From contig CALKNI010000065.1 in NCBI GenBank assembly GCA_938091115.1, positions 1-46,459 on the forward strand: a stretch of 46,459 nucleotides of DNA, given 5' to 3'. The DNA comes from an uncultured Pirellulaceae bacterium. Lineage in GTDB: Bacteria > Planctomycetota > Planctomycetia > Pirellulales > Pirellulaceae. The notes under the pieces were generated by a model. It was not told the origin of the DNA. It worked only from the letters and a program-made list of their open reading frames with translations, and searched no databases. Made by a program: the position numbers and the translations under genes. Positions 1-8,520 of the stretch are shown here, piece after piece (position 1 is the first letter of the stretch; each line of letters opens with the position of its first letter).

Positions 1-198
1 ACCTCAAGCAGATGCGGCTTAAGGCCATTTCACCGAGTAGAGTCAAATATCAATGATTTGCAGTAACTTTTTGGTTTATTCGGTGTTAAAAGGATATCGA
101 ATTCGGTCAAATGTTCGTTAACTGCGACTCCTTAGATGTGGAGATGCGGTGATTGAGAGACTAGCTTTTTGGGATGTTAGCCAGATGGAGTCAGACAA

Positions 199-1440
199 GT
201 GATTTTTCAAGATTTGAAGATAGTGCGTGGAATCGTTCGATTAAACCTTGCTCTGGTTGTCCTGATTGCATTCTCCACGATTGTTTCGGCGCAGGACTTC
301 AACCTGGCTGATTATCTAAAGCGCAAAGACGTTAATTCCAACGGTAAGCTTGAACCTAGCGAGATGTCAAATAATACGAGAAGTTATCTTTCGAAAAACG
401 GATTCAATCCTGAAAAATCAGTTTCGATCAGTAAGGTTTTATCAAAGCTAAGTAAAGACAAAGCCAATAAAGAAAAGACTGATCGAAAAATGAACCGAGA
501 GCGAAAGGTGCCCGGATTTGGTGTCGAAAGAGAAGAGTCTGGTTCGGGTGTATCACGCTTTGGTTCAACAGCGAATGAGGCTAAGGGGAGTACTGCTAAA
601 AAAGTAACCTATAGCGAGAGTGTGAATCGACAGGTAGAGTCGACGCTTGGTCGATACGATCGCAATAAGGACGGTAGTCTCGACAAAGAAGAGATTAGCA
701 GAGCGCGTTGGGGTAGTCCAACTCCGCAGGAAAGCGACACCAACAAAGATGGGCGCCTTTCCCGCAGCGAGCTTGCGAATCGTTACGCGTCCCGAGAGTC
801 TGCTTACCGTGGGTCTTCGAGAGGGTCGAGTTCATCGAGTTCCCGAGATTCTTCTAAAAGCAGTTCAAGCTCTAAAAGTGCGTCGTCCTGGCGGCCTACT
901 TCGACACGTAGTTCGAGTAGCTCCTCAAGGGAATCTAGCACGTCGAGACAACCTTCCTCTTCCTCGAGTAGTTCAGCCTCTCGGGAAAAGTACGAAAAGT
1001 ACGCGGCAAGTTTGATCAGCCAGTACGATGAAAACAAAGACGGTAAACTGGGCAGTGATGAAATCAAAAAAATGCGTCGTCCCCCAGTTGGTGCCGATCA
1101 AAACAAGGATGGTTTTATCACAAAATCCGAATTGTTCGATAGTTTAAGTGGTGCTAATAAGCCCGCTGCGAAGTCCTCGACCACGGACTCTCGTAAAAGC
1201 ACAAGTAGCAGTAGTTCTCGGTCCTCAAGATGGGGAGGGGCGTCGAGTCGATCTTCATCGTCGCGAAGCAGTTCTAGTTCTTCTCGCGATTTTGAGAAAT
1301 TTGATAAAAATGAAGATCGTCAGGTTCAGATGCACGAGTATGCTTCTAAGTGGGATGATAAAACTGTCAAAGAGTTCTACGAAAAAGACAAGAACGGCGA
1401 TGGCGTGATTACTCTCAAAGAGTGGTCTTCGAAGGAGTAA
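199..1440 (+). CDS. Secreted EF-hand protein with Ser-rich linkers
   Basis: The protein (413 aa, GTG start) has an N-terminal signal peptide: a hydrophobic stretch at about residues 11-30 ending in VSAQ. Seven EF-hand-like loops of the DxNxDG type lie at about residues 44-55, 154-165, 180-191, 277-288, 300-311, 369-380 and 397-408. They are separated by Ser/Arg-rich low-complexity linkers at about 203-262 and 327-363. Six of the loops form three pairs, which suggests three Ca2+-binding modules on flexible tethers. The loop at 369-380 has Arg instead of Gly at position 6 and may be weak. EF-hand proteins with signal peptides are common in planctomycetes. Calcium binding is inferred from the loops and the partner or role is unknown. 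The next gene begins 60 bp downstream on the same strand. Confidence 0.85.
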   Translation: MIFQDLKIVRGIVRLNLALVVLIAFSTIVSAQDFNLADYLKRKDVNSNGKLEPSEMSNNTRSYLSKNGFNPEKSVSISKVLSKLSKDKANKEKTDRKMNRERKVPGFGVEREESGSGVSRFGSTANEAKGSTAKKVTYSESVNRQVESTLGRYDRNKDGSLDKEEISRARWGSPTPQESDTNKDGRLSRSELANRYASRESAYRGSSRGSSSSSSRDSSKSSSSSKSASSWRPTSTRSSSSSSRESSTSRQPSSSSSSSASREKYEKYAASLISQYDENKDGKLGSDEIKKMRRPPVGADQNKDGFITKSELFDSLSGANKPAAKSSTTDSRKSTSSSSSRSSRWGGASSRSSSSRSSSSSSRDFEKFDKNEDRQVQMHEYASKWDDKTVKEFYEKDKNGDGVITLKEWSSKE

Positions 1441-1500
1441 AACGTCGGTCGCCGATCAATTTGGTCAACCTCTTCACGGGGACTTATTTTCGAGCGACCC

Positions 1501-1917
1501 ATGGAAAATGCCAAGCAAGTCGAGGAGTCCAGTGAGCCTGAGCGCGAGATTCTGCTGAGCCGATTGCGTCTTGTTTTATGGAACCAGCACCAAGGTGTAC
1601 TAGCCGCCTTATTATTGATGGGTCTTCTGTCGGCATCCATTTATTTTGCGGTTCAGTGGAATGCAAGCAAAGGTCTTGTCGATATTGACGACGTAGCGGA
1701 CTCGCAGTTTTCATTTCAGGTTGATTTAAATGCTGCGAGTGTTGGTGAACTGACCTTGTTGCCGGGAGTCGGGCCGAAGTTGGGGAAGTCGATTCTTGCC
1801 AAGCGTGCTGAACTTGGACGTTTTAAAAGCCATACGGAATTGCTAACCGTTCCGGGGATCGGGGAGAAGAAGTACCAGGCGATTCGCCCTTATCTGTCTC
1901 CCTTGATTGAGCCTTGA
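1501..1917 (+). CDS. ComEA-like helix-hairpin-helix membrane protein
   Basis: The protein has 138 aa. One membrane segment lies at about residues 34-52 (LAALLLMG region). It is followed by a ComEA-type helix-hairpin-helix pair at about residues 74-135: DLNAASVGELTLLPGVG, then FKSHTELLTVPGIGEKKY, ending in IRPYL. Such domains bind DNA through the GVG and GIG hairpins. In competence systems ComEA is the exterior DNA receptor, with an N-terminal anchor as here. Planctomycetes often carry stand-alone ComEA-like proteins without a full competence operon, and no comEC or pilus gene is visible nearby. The DNA-binding fold is well supported; a role in DNA uptake is only a possibility. Confidence 0.85.
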   Translation: MENAKQVEESSEPEREILLSRLRLVLWNQHQGVLAALLLMGLLSASIYFAVQWNASKGLVDIDDVADSQFSFQVDLNAASVGELTLLPGVGPKLGKSILAKRAELGRFKSHTELLTVPGIGEKKYQAIRPYLSPLIEP

Positions 1918-2066
1918 TTGTCGATGCCATTCCGGTAGGGCTGGTGAGTTTTTTGTTTGTTCCCGGGTGTAGTTAGTAATTGTGGTCGTTTCTCGAGGAA
2001 GCCTAGTCGTGTCGAGATTTGGCAATAAAATGTAAGTTTAGGCCTTGAGGAAATTCTGCTTTTATT

Positions 2067-4130
2067 ATGTTTAAACTAACTTCGCCATTTGAACCTGGCG
2101 GTGATCAGCCGCAAGCAATTAAGACGCTGGTTGAGCAAATCAAAGCCGAAAAGAAGCACCAAATGTTGATGGGTGTTACGGGGTCAGGCAAGACGTTTAC
2201 GATGGCGAACGTCATTCAGCAAATTCAAAAGCCAACCCTTGTGATTTCTCACAATAAAACTTTGGCTGCCCAGCTCTATTCAGAGTTCAAGGATTTCTTT
2301 CCGCATAATGCAGTTCATTATTTTGTGAGTTACTACGACTATTACCAACCTGAAGCCTATATTCCTCAGCGTGATATTTACATCGAGAAAGATGCCTCGA
2401 TCAACGAAGATATTGACCGATTACGACTGGCTACAACGAGTTCGCTCGTTAGTCGAAAAGACGTCATCATCATCGCTAGTGTTTCAAGTATTTATGGCCT
2501 TGGATCCCCCGAGGATTATCGAACCATGATGGTGGCGCTCAAGGTTGGCGACGCGATTGATAGAGATAAGATGCTCGCTAAATTCGTAGATATTCAATAC
2601 AAGCGAAATGATATTTCTTTTGAGCGTTCCACGTTTCGCGTTCGTGGTGACAGTGTCGAAATATGGCCGTCCTACGAAGAGTTTGCTTATCGAATTGAAT
2701 TTTGGGGGGATGACATTGAGCAAATTTCCATTATCAATCCACTCACGGGCGAGTCGATCGCGGCTGAGTCTGAGATTTATATTTATCCGGCGAAGCATTT
2801 TGTAACATCTGAATCAAGAATTGCTGACGCGGTAAAACTGATTCGAATGGAGCTTAAAGAGCAGCTTGATTTATTTCAGAAAGAGGGCAAGCTTCTGGAG
2901 GCCCAGCGATTGAATGCGCGGACTCGATTTGATATTGAGATGATGGAGCACGTTGGCCATTGTCCGGGGATTGAGAACTACAGTCGCCACTTAGCGGGGC
3001 GTGATGCGGGGGAAGAGCCAGAAACATTGTACAATTTTTTTCCCGACGATTTTTTATTGTTTGTTGATGAATCTCATGTGACGTGCTCGCAAGTCAGGGC
3101 AATGTACGCCGGCGACCGCAGTCGCAAGGAGACTCTCGTTGCCCATGGTTTCCGGTTGCCCAGCGCTATGGATAATCGGCCTCTTAAATTTGAAGAATGG
3201 GAAAAGCGTTTGAATCAAGTTGTGTATGTTTCAGCAACACCGTCGGATTACGAACTTGAAAAAACGGGTGGGGAGGTAGTCGAGCAGATCATTAGGCCAA
3301 CGGGCTTGTTAGATCCAGTCGTCGAGGTCGTGCCCGCGAGTGGTCAAGTGGCGCACTTGTTAGAGCAAGTGAAAGAGCGGCGCGATCTTGGAGACCGAGT
3401 CTTGGTCACCGCGCTCACTAAACGACTAGCGGAAGATCTGTCTTCGTATTTTTGTGAAAATGGGATTTCAAGTAAGTGGCTTCACAGTGAATTGGACGCC
3501 TTTGAGCGGGTCGAATTGTTACGAGACTTAAGGCTTGGCCGGTTTCAATGTCTCGTTGGTGTGAACTTGTTAAGAGAGGGGCTCGATTTGCCAGAGGTGA
3601 GCTTGGTGGCGATTCTGGATGCGGATAAGCAAGGTTTCTTGAGAAGTGAAACTTCGCTTGTCCAGACGATTGGCCGTTCCGCTCGAAATGCGAATGCCAA
3701 GGTCATCCTTTACGGCGACAAGGTTACCGAGGCGATGAAGAATGCAATCCATGAAACGGCAAGAAGACGGGCGATACAAGAGGCTTATAACAAAGAGCAT
3801 GGCATTACGCCGAAAACGATTTTTAAAGAGATTTCGTCAGGGATCGGAGCTGATCTGAAGAATCGGCGCGAAGCCAATGACGCAGCGAGAAAGACTGAAG
3901 ATACGGTATATATCACTGAAGAATACATCAACGATTTACAAACTGAGATGCTGCAGGCCGCTGAAGATCTTGAATTTGAGCGGGCTGGAATTCTGAGGGA
4001 TCGGATTAGTCAGCTTCAAGAAGCGGTGGGCCAGCCTTTGTCCTCAGTTGATGAGGGAAAGGCAAAGGGGCGTAAGGGGCGACGGCGGAAAAGCTCAAAG
4101 GTTCCGAGGCCTCGTAAGAAGCCGTCTTGA
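2067..4130 (+). CDS. uvrB: UvrABC system protein B (excinuclease subunit)
   Basis: UvrB (687 aa, close to the family length) is the damage-verifying helicase-like subunit of nucleotide excision repair. It is loaded by UvrA and recruits UvrC for incision. The sequence shows the family N-terminus ([11 protein letters not shown]), Walker A GVTGSGKT at residues 36-43, the beta-hairpin [12 protein letters not shown] that is inserted between DNA strands, a DESH Walker B box, the late helicase motifs ([19 protein letters not shown]) and a C-terminal UVR motif (about residues 625-660) that contacts UvrC. A Lys/Arg-rich tail of roughly 20 residues follows. It stands alone and converges on pfkA with only 26 bp between stops. 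Confidence 0.98.
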   Translation: MFKLTSPFEPGGDQPQAIKTLVEQIKAEKKHQMLMGVTGSGKTFTMANVIQQIQKPTLVISHNKTLAAQLYSEFKDFFPHNAVHYFVSYYDYYQPEAYIPQRDIYIEKDASINEDIDRLRLATTSSLVSRKDVIIIASVSSIYGLGSPEDYRTMMVALKVGDAIDRDKMLAKFVDIQYKRNDISFERSTFRVRGDSVEIWPSYEEFAYRIEFWGDDIEQISIINPLTGESIAAESEIYIYPAKHFVTSESRIADAVKLIRMELKEQLDLFQKEGKLLEAQRLNARTRFDIEMMEHVGHCPGIENYSRHLAGRDAGEEPETLYNFFPDDFLLFVDESHVTCSQVRAMYAGDRSRKETLVAHGFRLPSAMDNRPLKFEEWEKRLNQVVYVSATPSDYELEKTGGEVVEQIIRPTGLLDPVVEVVPASGQVAHLLEQVKERRDLGDRVLVTALTKRLAEDLSSYFCENGISSKWLHSELDAFERVELLRDLRLGRFQCLVGVNLLREGLDLPEVSLVAILDADKQGFLRSETSLVQTIGRSARNANAKVILYGDKVTEAMKNAIHETARRRAIQEAYNKEHGITPKTIFKEISSGIGADLKNRREANDAARKTEDTVYITEEYINDLQTEMLQAAEDLEFERAGILRDRISQLQEAVGQPLSSVDEGKAKGRKGRRRKSSKVPRPRKKPS

Positions 4131-4156
4131 TAAATTGCTGACCGATTTGCATATTT

Positions 4157-5158
4157 CTAAGAGGCAATTTCATTCAGAAGATTGAGTAGATCGAGCGAGA
4201 CCGGACGATGCGATGCGTAGGTTTCTGCAAATGGAATTGAAACACAACGGTCGTCGCGAGTGCCGATCATTACACCAGTCTCACCGGCAAGAATCGCTTT
4301 CACTGCTCCATTGCCCATTTGAGTCGCTCGTCTACGATCTTCCGGTGTGGGGCTGCCGCCCCGTTGTAGATGTCCAAGCACTATCGTACGGGTTTGAAAG
4401 GGGCAAGAATGCTGTTTAAGTTGCGCGTTGATAAGTTCTGCTCCCCCTTTTTCATCTCCCTCGGCGATGACCATGATCGCCATCGTTCGTCCCTGCTCCT
4501 TTAATTGGTTAAGGTGCGAAATGATCTCCGTAAAATTGGTATCAGTTTCAGGAATCGCAACGACATCTGCTCCTGCTGCGATGGCGGTGTAGAGTGCAAT
4601 ATAGCCACTGTGCCGTCCCATTACTTCGACGAGAAACATGCGATCGTGGCTGGAGGCAGTGTCGCGTATTTTGTCGACCGCCTCGACAGCCGTTTGCACC
4701 GCTGTGGAAAATCCAATGGTATAGTCGGTTCCCATGAGGTCGTTATCGATCGTGCCGGGGCAGCCAACGATTTGACCATCCCAGTGTTTACTTAAAGCGG
4801 TAGCGCCATGGAACGTTCCGTCGCCGCCGATCGGAATAAGTGCATCAATGTGGTGTTTCTTAAGGATGTCTGCGGCGGTTCGCTGCCCTCGTGCGGTCCG
4901 AAATTCTTCGCTGCGACTGCTGCGGAGGTGGGCTCCACCGTGAGCTGCCCAAGTAGTCACACGATAAGGGGTCAGGTGGTGTTGGCCATCAGAATCCATA
5001 AAGAACTCTTCGTGGATCATTCCGTGGTAGCCACGCATGATTCCTACGACTTCGTGTCCATGAGTTGCTGCGGTTCGTACGACAGATCGGACGCAAGCAT
5101 TCATCCCCGGCGCATCGCCACCACTGCAAAATACTCCAATTTTCATTTTTTCGTCCAT
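4157..5158 (-). CDS. pfkA: ATP-dependent 6-phosphofructokinase
   Basis: The enzyme (333 aa) phosphorylates fructose-6-phosphate to fructose-1,6-bisphosphate in glycolysis. The group A PFK motifs are present: N-terminal GGDAPGMNA, GGDGTFHGA, CPGTIDNDLMGTDYTIGF, SSHDRMFLVEVMGRHSGYIA and LGHLQRGGSP. Gly in GGDG and Gly in PGTIDND are the residues typical of ATP-using enzymes; PPi-dependent enzymes usually carry Asp and Lys there, so ATP is the likely donor (inference from family rules). The protein is compact and of E. coli PfkA type. It converges on uvrB and is divergent from the small basic protein gene at 5461. Confidence 0.95.
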   Translation of the reverse strand: MDEKMKIGVFCSGGDAPGMNACVRSVVRTAATHGHEVVGIMRGYHGMIHEEFFMDSDGQHHLTPYRVTTWAAHGGAHLRSSRSEEFRTARGQRTAADILKKHHIDALIPIGGDGTFHGATALSKHWDGQIVGCPGTIDNDLMGTDYTIGFSTAVQTAVEAVDKIRDTASSHDRMFLVEVMGRHSGYIALYTAIAAGADVVAIPETDTNFTEIISHLNQLKEQGRTMAIMVIAEGDEKGGAELINAQLKQHSCPFQTRTIVLGHLQRGGSPTPEDRRRATQMGNGAVKAILAGETGVMIGTRDDRCVSIPFAETYASHRPVSLDLLNLLNEIAS

Positions 5159-5346
5159 AAAACGCGAATCAGTCTGCTAATAAGTTATCTCAATGTAGGC
5201 AGATTCGACAGATCAAGCCTCGAAAGCCCCGCCAAATAAGGGCTGATTGGCGGATGCGGCATTATTGGGGCAAGAAATCGCATTATCAAACCGATAATCG
5301 TCTACAGCGAGGCATTTAAACACGCAAATTACCGAGTTATTAGCCC

Positions 5347-5375
5347 TTGAAGCTTCATTGCTCGTCAAGTATAAT
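5347..5375 (+). promoter_or_regulatory. Sigma-70-type promoter of the PVC signature gene
   Basis: A TTGAAG -35 box (5347-5352) and a perfect TATAAT -10 box (5370-5375) are separated by exactly 17 bp. Transcription would begin near 5382 and leave a leader of about 80 nt before the ATG at 5461. The open frame that reaches back to 5347 runs through these boxes, so that far start is not used. Confidence 0.7.
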
Positions 5376-5419
5376 CCGCGGCTACGCTCAGCTTAAGTTT
5401 TTCAATCAAAAAGCCCTGT

Positions 5420-5434
5420 CCGGCAGCGTGCCGG
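5420..5434 (+). other. Leader hairpin before the PVC signature gene
   Basis: CCGGCA, loop GCG, TGCCGG form a perfect 6-bp GC-rich stem in the 5' leader, 26 nt before the start codon. No T-run follows, so it is not an ordinary terminator. It could stabilise the transcript or regulate translation; this is inference. Confidence 0.5.
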
Positions 5435-5460
5435 CTCAATTGTTCATAGAAGTACTACTG

Positions 5461-5667
5461 ATGACCATCGACAAAAGTTTGAAGATTAAGGCCGGTTCGG
5501 CAAAAACTCGCAACGTTCTTACTCGCCCCGAGCGGCTCCGGAAGTTGATTGCTGACGATCGCTGGAATGAAGGCGATAAGGTTTATGGCATGCCTAAAGT
5601 TCGCGTGGCCAAACTCTCGATGAAGAAGAAGAAGAAGGTCAAGAGCGAAGACGAAGAAAGCTCTTAA
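5461..5667 (+). CDS. Small basic protein, PVC-superphylum signature family
   Basis: This 68-aa, strongly basic protein begins MTIDKSLKIK and contains KTRNVLTRPERLRKL followed by a Lys-rich segment (KKKKKVKSE) and an acidic tail. The SLK...RNVL.R.ER pattern is that of the short protein shared by Planctomycetes, Verrucomicrobia, Chlamydiae and Lentisphaerae, for which unspecific nucleic-acid binding and a housekeeping role have been proposed. The start at 5461 is chosen because it gives the conserved N-terminus and lies behind the promoter at 5347-5375. The gene has its own promoter, leader hairpin and terminator, so it appears to be transcribed alone. The identity also places the window in the PVC group. 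Confidence 0.88.
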   Translation: MTIDKSLKIKAGSAKTRNVLTRPERLRKLIADDRWNEGDKVYGMPKVRVAKLSMKKKKKVKSEDEESS

Positions 5668-5686
5668 TCTCGAGACTACTGTAAAC

Positions 5687-5718
5687 GGCGTCCGCATTCA
5701 AGCAGACGCCTTTTTTTT
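5687..5718 (+). terminator. Rho-independent terminator of the PVC signature gene
   Basis: A 9-bp stem with one mismatch (GGCGTCCGC, loop ATTCAA, GCAGACGCC) is followed directly by eight T residues. It lies 20 bp after the stop codon and only works well in the + direction. Confidence 0.9.
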
Positions 5719-5739
5719 GCGCTGGCGCCGAATTGCGTG

Positions 5740-6012
5740 CTAAGCTGCCCGGCGTGACTGGTCAGGAGCTAAATCGATTCGGTCGATCTCGTGAGTTCCT
5801 TTGAACACGCAAATCTGGGACTCGGTGATATCCCAATCAGCTTGAAACGAGCCCAACGCGAAACGAACGCCGAAAAATTTTTCACCGCGAAACAGGTAGA
5901 CTTCCTGACAGTTCTCGGGCGCTTGCCGGGCAAAGCGAGCCAATCGTGGGTGAGTCATTTCTCTTGCCCGCAGAATCAGCTGGGGCAGCGATTCGTTTAA
6001 TTCCTGAGTCAC
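5740..6012 (-). CDS. Hypothetical protein
   Basis: A 90-aa soluble protein that I do not assign to a known family. It starts MTQELNESLPQ and has a mixed helix/strand composition with the hydrophobic-aromatic core VYLFRGEKFFGVRF near the middle and a likely beta segment (WDITESQICVFKGTHEIDR) after it. No signal peptide, membrane segment or metal motif is seen. Its start is 21 bp after the stop of the next ORF upstream on the same strand (6034-6261), so the two are probably co-transcribed. It converges on the terminator of the PVC signature gene. Confidence 0.6.
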   Translation of the reverse strand: MTQELNESLPQLILRAREMTHPRLARFARQAPENCQEVYLFRGEKFFGVRFALGSFQADWDITESQICVFKGTHEIDRIDLAPDQSRRAA

Positions 6013-6033
6013 GTTTTAACCAGGGGATAGAGA

Positions 6034-6240
6034 CTACAACCAATAGCGGCGCCCATTGACGTCCACTTCCTTTATCGTCGTAAATCCTGACGTTCGTCCG
6101 AAGTTGCGAACGCAATCGTTAAACTCTACCCAGAGTCGCCCGTCTTCCGGATGGGACTCTGTCTCTTGAGGACTGGTCTGCTGGGTTGATTGACGAAGGT
6201 GGTTGGAGCGTGCACCTCCGAGTGGGAAATTCAATGCCAT
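6034..6240 (-). CDS. Hypothetical small protein
   Basis: A possible 68-aa protein starting MALNFPLGG; an upstream ATG at 6261 would add seven residues. The C-terminal half (RLWVEFNDCVRNFGR ... EVDVNGRRYWL) has the composition of a real folded protein, while the N-terminal half is Gln/Ser/Thr-rich. No family is recognised. It sits between the decayed PEP-CTERM gene and the 5740-6012 ORF, with short gaps on both sides. Coding status is likely but not certain. Confidence 0.45.
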   Translation of the reverse strand: MALNFPLGGARSNHLRQSTQQTSPQETESHPEDGRLWVEFNDCVRNFGRTSGFTTIKEVDVNGRRYWL

Positions 6241-6265
6241 TTGGCAGAAAACTCTGTACATCAGA

Positions 6266-6711
6266 TTAAGCTCGTTTCTGCCGAAGAAAATTGGTAGTTC
6301 CTATAAAAATTAGAAACGCGAATTGCCCAGGTTCCGGGACTGAAGGAAAGCTCACGTTGTCGATGTAGACCGCTCCACTAGCGTCGCCCCGTTGCTGAAA
6401 TACAATCGCCAGTCTTGCCTCGACTGCACCGTTGGGCGCCGTCGAGAATAGTTCTTTTTGGAGCCAAGCGTCGTTGATTGATTTACCGTCGACCAGTGTA
6501 GGCACATCGGAACTGATGTATTGAGCGGTTCCAAATTCGCCACAGAGTTCGTTGTAGTAATTAATTTTTAATTCAACCAAATTTTCAGTCCCTGAGATGG
6601 AGTCTCCCACGGCGGTCAAGGCGTTGTCGGTTGGCCTTCGACGCGATCAGGCAAAAAAATAGATAAAAAAATGGCAGCTGAGAATGATCCAAAACTGAGA
6701 AGTTTTTGCAT
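6266..6711 (-). pseudogene. Decayed PEP-CTERM-type exported protein gene
   Basis: The ATG at 6711 opens a clear signal peptide (MQKLLSFGSF, then AAIFLSIFLP, cut near VEGQ) that runs into a TGA about 30 codons later (near 6620). The next stretch continues in another frame (ALTAVGDSISGTENL ...) to 6266. It encodes the second half of a carbohydrate-binding-like beta-sandwich of the kind found in exported PEP-CTERM proteins (VEARLAIVFQQRG ... VYIDNVSFPSVPEP), then a short hydrophobic segment and a basic end (RQKRA). The first half of the sandwich is missing. The pattern fits an internal deletion with a frameshift. A functional short protein starting at the TTG (6619) would lack an export signal. 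A sequencing error could explain the frameshift but not the missing half. Confidence 0.7.
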
Positions 6712-6907
6712 GATGTTGCCGCAGGCGAGGTTGGGGAAGGGCTGCTAATTCTAACAGCCATAGGATGCCACTGTGCCTGTGTTTTAGCTATCCAAGAGGC
6801 CTGTTCACGCTTTCTAATATTATGCGATTGGCGAGATCAAGAGCTGGCTTCGAGCGTTTTTATTCTCGTTTAATTAAGATTCCTGTTTTTAATAACACGA
6901 CATCTTC

Positions 6908-7876
6908 TTAATTCATCTTCAAATTTTTTATAAGTTTCGTAATTGTTGTTAGACAGTCTGAATCAAGTTGCCAGTCCATAGCACCGGCAGTCTCCCTGAT
7001 TTGCCAGGGCCTTTTTCCACCGCAAAGCGAAGACGTGATTCCGGGTTGGTTGATAGTCCAATTGACTACGATCTGAGCGACCGAGTGCTCAGTTGTTTCT
7101 GCGATCTTATCGAGTCCATCAAGTAGTTGTTGAGCTGACTCAAATGCCCGACCTTGGAAAATGGAATAAGTCAGGCGTCTATCTTCTGTAGCGAATGAGT
7201 GCCCACGTCGAATTTTTCCAGCGAGTAAGCCTTTCATCAACGGCCAGTAATTTATTACGGAAACTTTGTTAGCAAGACACCATGGAATAATCTCTGAGCA
7301 AATTTCCTGCTGAAGCATATTAAAAGGAGGCTGGATGGCCGAAATCGGGCATACAGCATCGAATGCTTTTATTTCGGTAAGACTGAGGTTTGAAACTCCA
7401 GCTGCGCGGATCTTTCCAGATTCGATGAGTTTATTAAAAGCCGTGGCAGAGTCACTCACTGAAACATTGGGATCGGGTGCATGAAGGTAATAAAGATCAA
7501 TCGTATCAAGCTTCATCCGTTCGAGGCTTTGCTCGCACTGAGCAACCAATGTTTCTGGTCGACCATCGTAATGCCTGACAACGTCTTGATCCCAGTGGAT
7601 TCCTCCTTTGGAGGCAATCACCAGTTGTTCACGATCTTCAGCGATCGCTCGACCGATCAATTTTTCACTCTCGCCGTTGGCACCGTAGCAGTGTGCAGTG
7701 TCAATGAAATTAATTCCTGACTCAACTGCTGCTTTGATGGTCTTGAGTGAATCGGCGTCGTTTACATCGAGGCTGGTCATGCCAGCGATAGGCCATGAAC
7801 CAAACGCGACTGGCGAAACATAAATACCAGAGGTACCAATTTGTCGGTGGCCAGCTTGAGGGGGGGAACTTGGCAT
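6908..7876 (-). CDS. Aldo/keto reductase family oxidoreductase
   Basis: A 322-aa cytosolic NAD(P)H-dependent oxidoreductase of the aldo/keto reductase fold. The catalytic tetrad is visible: Asp59 and Tyr64 in FIDTAHCYG, Lys90 in VIASKGG and His132 in YYLHAPDP. The GESEKLIGRAI helix and the ITSSLCGGKRPWQI cofactor-binding end are typical of the YajO/Tas-like branch that reduces small aldehydes. The substrate cannot be told from sequence. The gene lies just downstream of tRNA-Glu, separated from it by a strong terminator at 7911-7946, so it needs its own promoter. Confidence 0.9.
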   Translation of the reverse strand: MPSSPPQAGHRQIGTSGIYVSPVAFGSWPIAGMTSLDVNDADSLKTIKAAVESGINFIDTAHCYGANGESEKLIGRAIAEDREQLVIASKGGIHWDQDVVRHYDGRPETLVAQCEQSLERMKLDTIDLYYLHAPDPNVSVSDSATAFNKLIESGKIRAAGVSNLSLTEIKAFDAVCPISAIQPPFNMLQQEICSEIIPWCLANKVSVINYWPLMKGLLAGKIRRGHSFATEDRRLTYSIFQGRAFESAQQLLDGLDKIAETTEHSVAQIVVNWTINQPGITSSLCGGKRPWQIRETAGAMDWQLDSDCLTTITKLIKNLKMN

Positions 7877-7910
7877 GCGTGTTCAGGGTAAGGATTCGAG
7901 TTATCCAATG

Positions 7911-7946
7911 AAAAAACCCAAGGTTGTGATTTCGCACAATCTTGGG
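7911..7946 (-). terminator. Rho-independent terminator downstream of tRNA-Glu
   Basis: Read on the minus strand, CCCAAGATTGTG and CACAACCTTGGG form a 12-bp stem with one wobble, with loop CGAAAT, followed by six T residues. It ends 19 nt after the tRNA 3' end and separates the tRNA from the aldo/keto reductase. Confidence 0.9.
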
Positions 7947-7964
7947 TTCTTAGTTCACTTAAAG

Positions 7965-8037
7965 TGACCCCTACGGGACTCGAACCCGTGTTGCCGGCGT
8001 GAAAGGCCGGAGTCCTAGACCACTAGACGAAGGGGCC
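7965..8037 (-). tRNA. tRNA-Glu (anticodon UUC)
   Basis: Minus-strand cloverleaf of 73 nt. Acceptor arms GGCCCCT and AGGGGTC pair with one G-U. The anticodon stem CCGGC/GCCGG encloses loop CTTTCAC with anticodon TTC. The T arm carries GGTTCGAGTCC. CCA is not encoded. A GATAAT box at 8055-8060 (minus strand), 17 nt before the 5' end, may be its -10 element, though no convincing -35 was found. The gene is closed by the terminator at 7911-7946. Confidence 0.95.
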
Positions 8038-8310
8038 GAAATCGTGATGCCACCATTATCGGCAGAACCGCGAAGGAACTAAAGTAATCTGTTGGTTTAC
8101 TTTTCGTCAAGAGCAAGCAGCCAAGTTGCCTCGCATTTCTTGATGTTTATGAAGAGGGCGTGTTTTTCAGGGGTTTTACCTAAGAATTCAGCCGCATTTG
8201 CTCCAAAATCGTCACAAAAAACAAAGCAATTTGTGTCGAGATACGAGAGAAAATAATATTAAGATTGCGACCGCACCGCGAAGACGGTCGAAACGGGTGA
8301 GAAAGGCGTG

Positions 8311-8520
8311 TTACTCGATCTCGGCAGCGGGTTCATTGGATTCCCTGTTCTCTTTTTCAGCTAGTTTGATCGCATCATAGACTTCTCTGCGATGGACTGG
8401 GATCTCTTTGGGGGCTTCGACGCCGAGACGCACTTTGTCGCCACGAATTTCGACGATGACGATGGTGATATCGTCGTTGATGACGATGCTTTCGTTTTTC
8501 TTCCTAGAGAGAACTAACAT
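8311..8520 (-). CDS. csrA: Carbon storage regulator CsrA
   Basis: A 69-aa RNA-binding global regulator. CsrA dimers bind GGA-containing hairpins in mRNA leaders and block or alter translation. The canonical N-terminus [14 protein letters not shown], the strand [21 protein letters not shown] and [10 protein letters not shown] are all present, including the conserved Leu4/Arg6 and the R-V-H-R-like end (here PVHRRE). The acidic tail (NEPAAEIE) is variable in the family. An AAAGGA Shine-Dalgarno lies about 8 nt before the ATG. No fliW is adjacent, so the usual protein antagonist is not linked here. Downstream, a 6-bp hairpin (8268-8290) without a T-run might serve as a weak end. Confidence 0.95.
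   Translation of the reverse strand: MLVLSRKKNESIVINDDITIVIVEIRGDKVRLGVEAPKEIPVHRREVYDAIKLAEKENRESNEPAAEIE

Noticed and set aside
820-980. Nucleotide tandem repeat in the EF-hand protein gene
   Set aside because: The Ser-rich region uses mixed Ser codons without a fixed unit, so it is amino-acid-level low complexity and not a DNA repeat.
5347-5460. Upstream extension of the small basic protein to 106 aa
   Set aside because: The extra codons run through a good promoter and a leader hairpin, and the conserved N-terminus begins at 5461.
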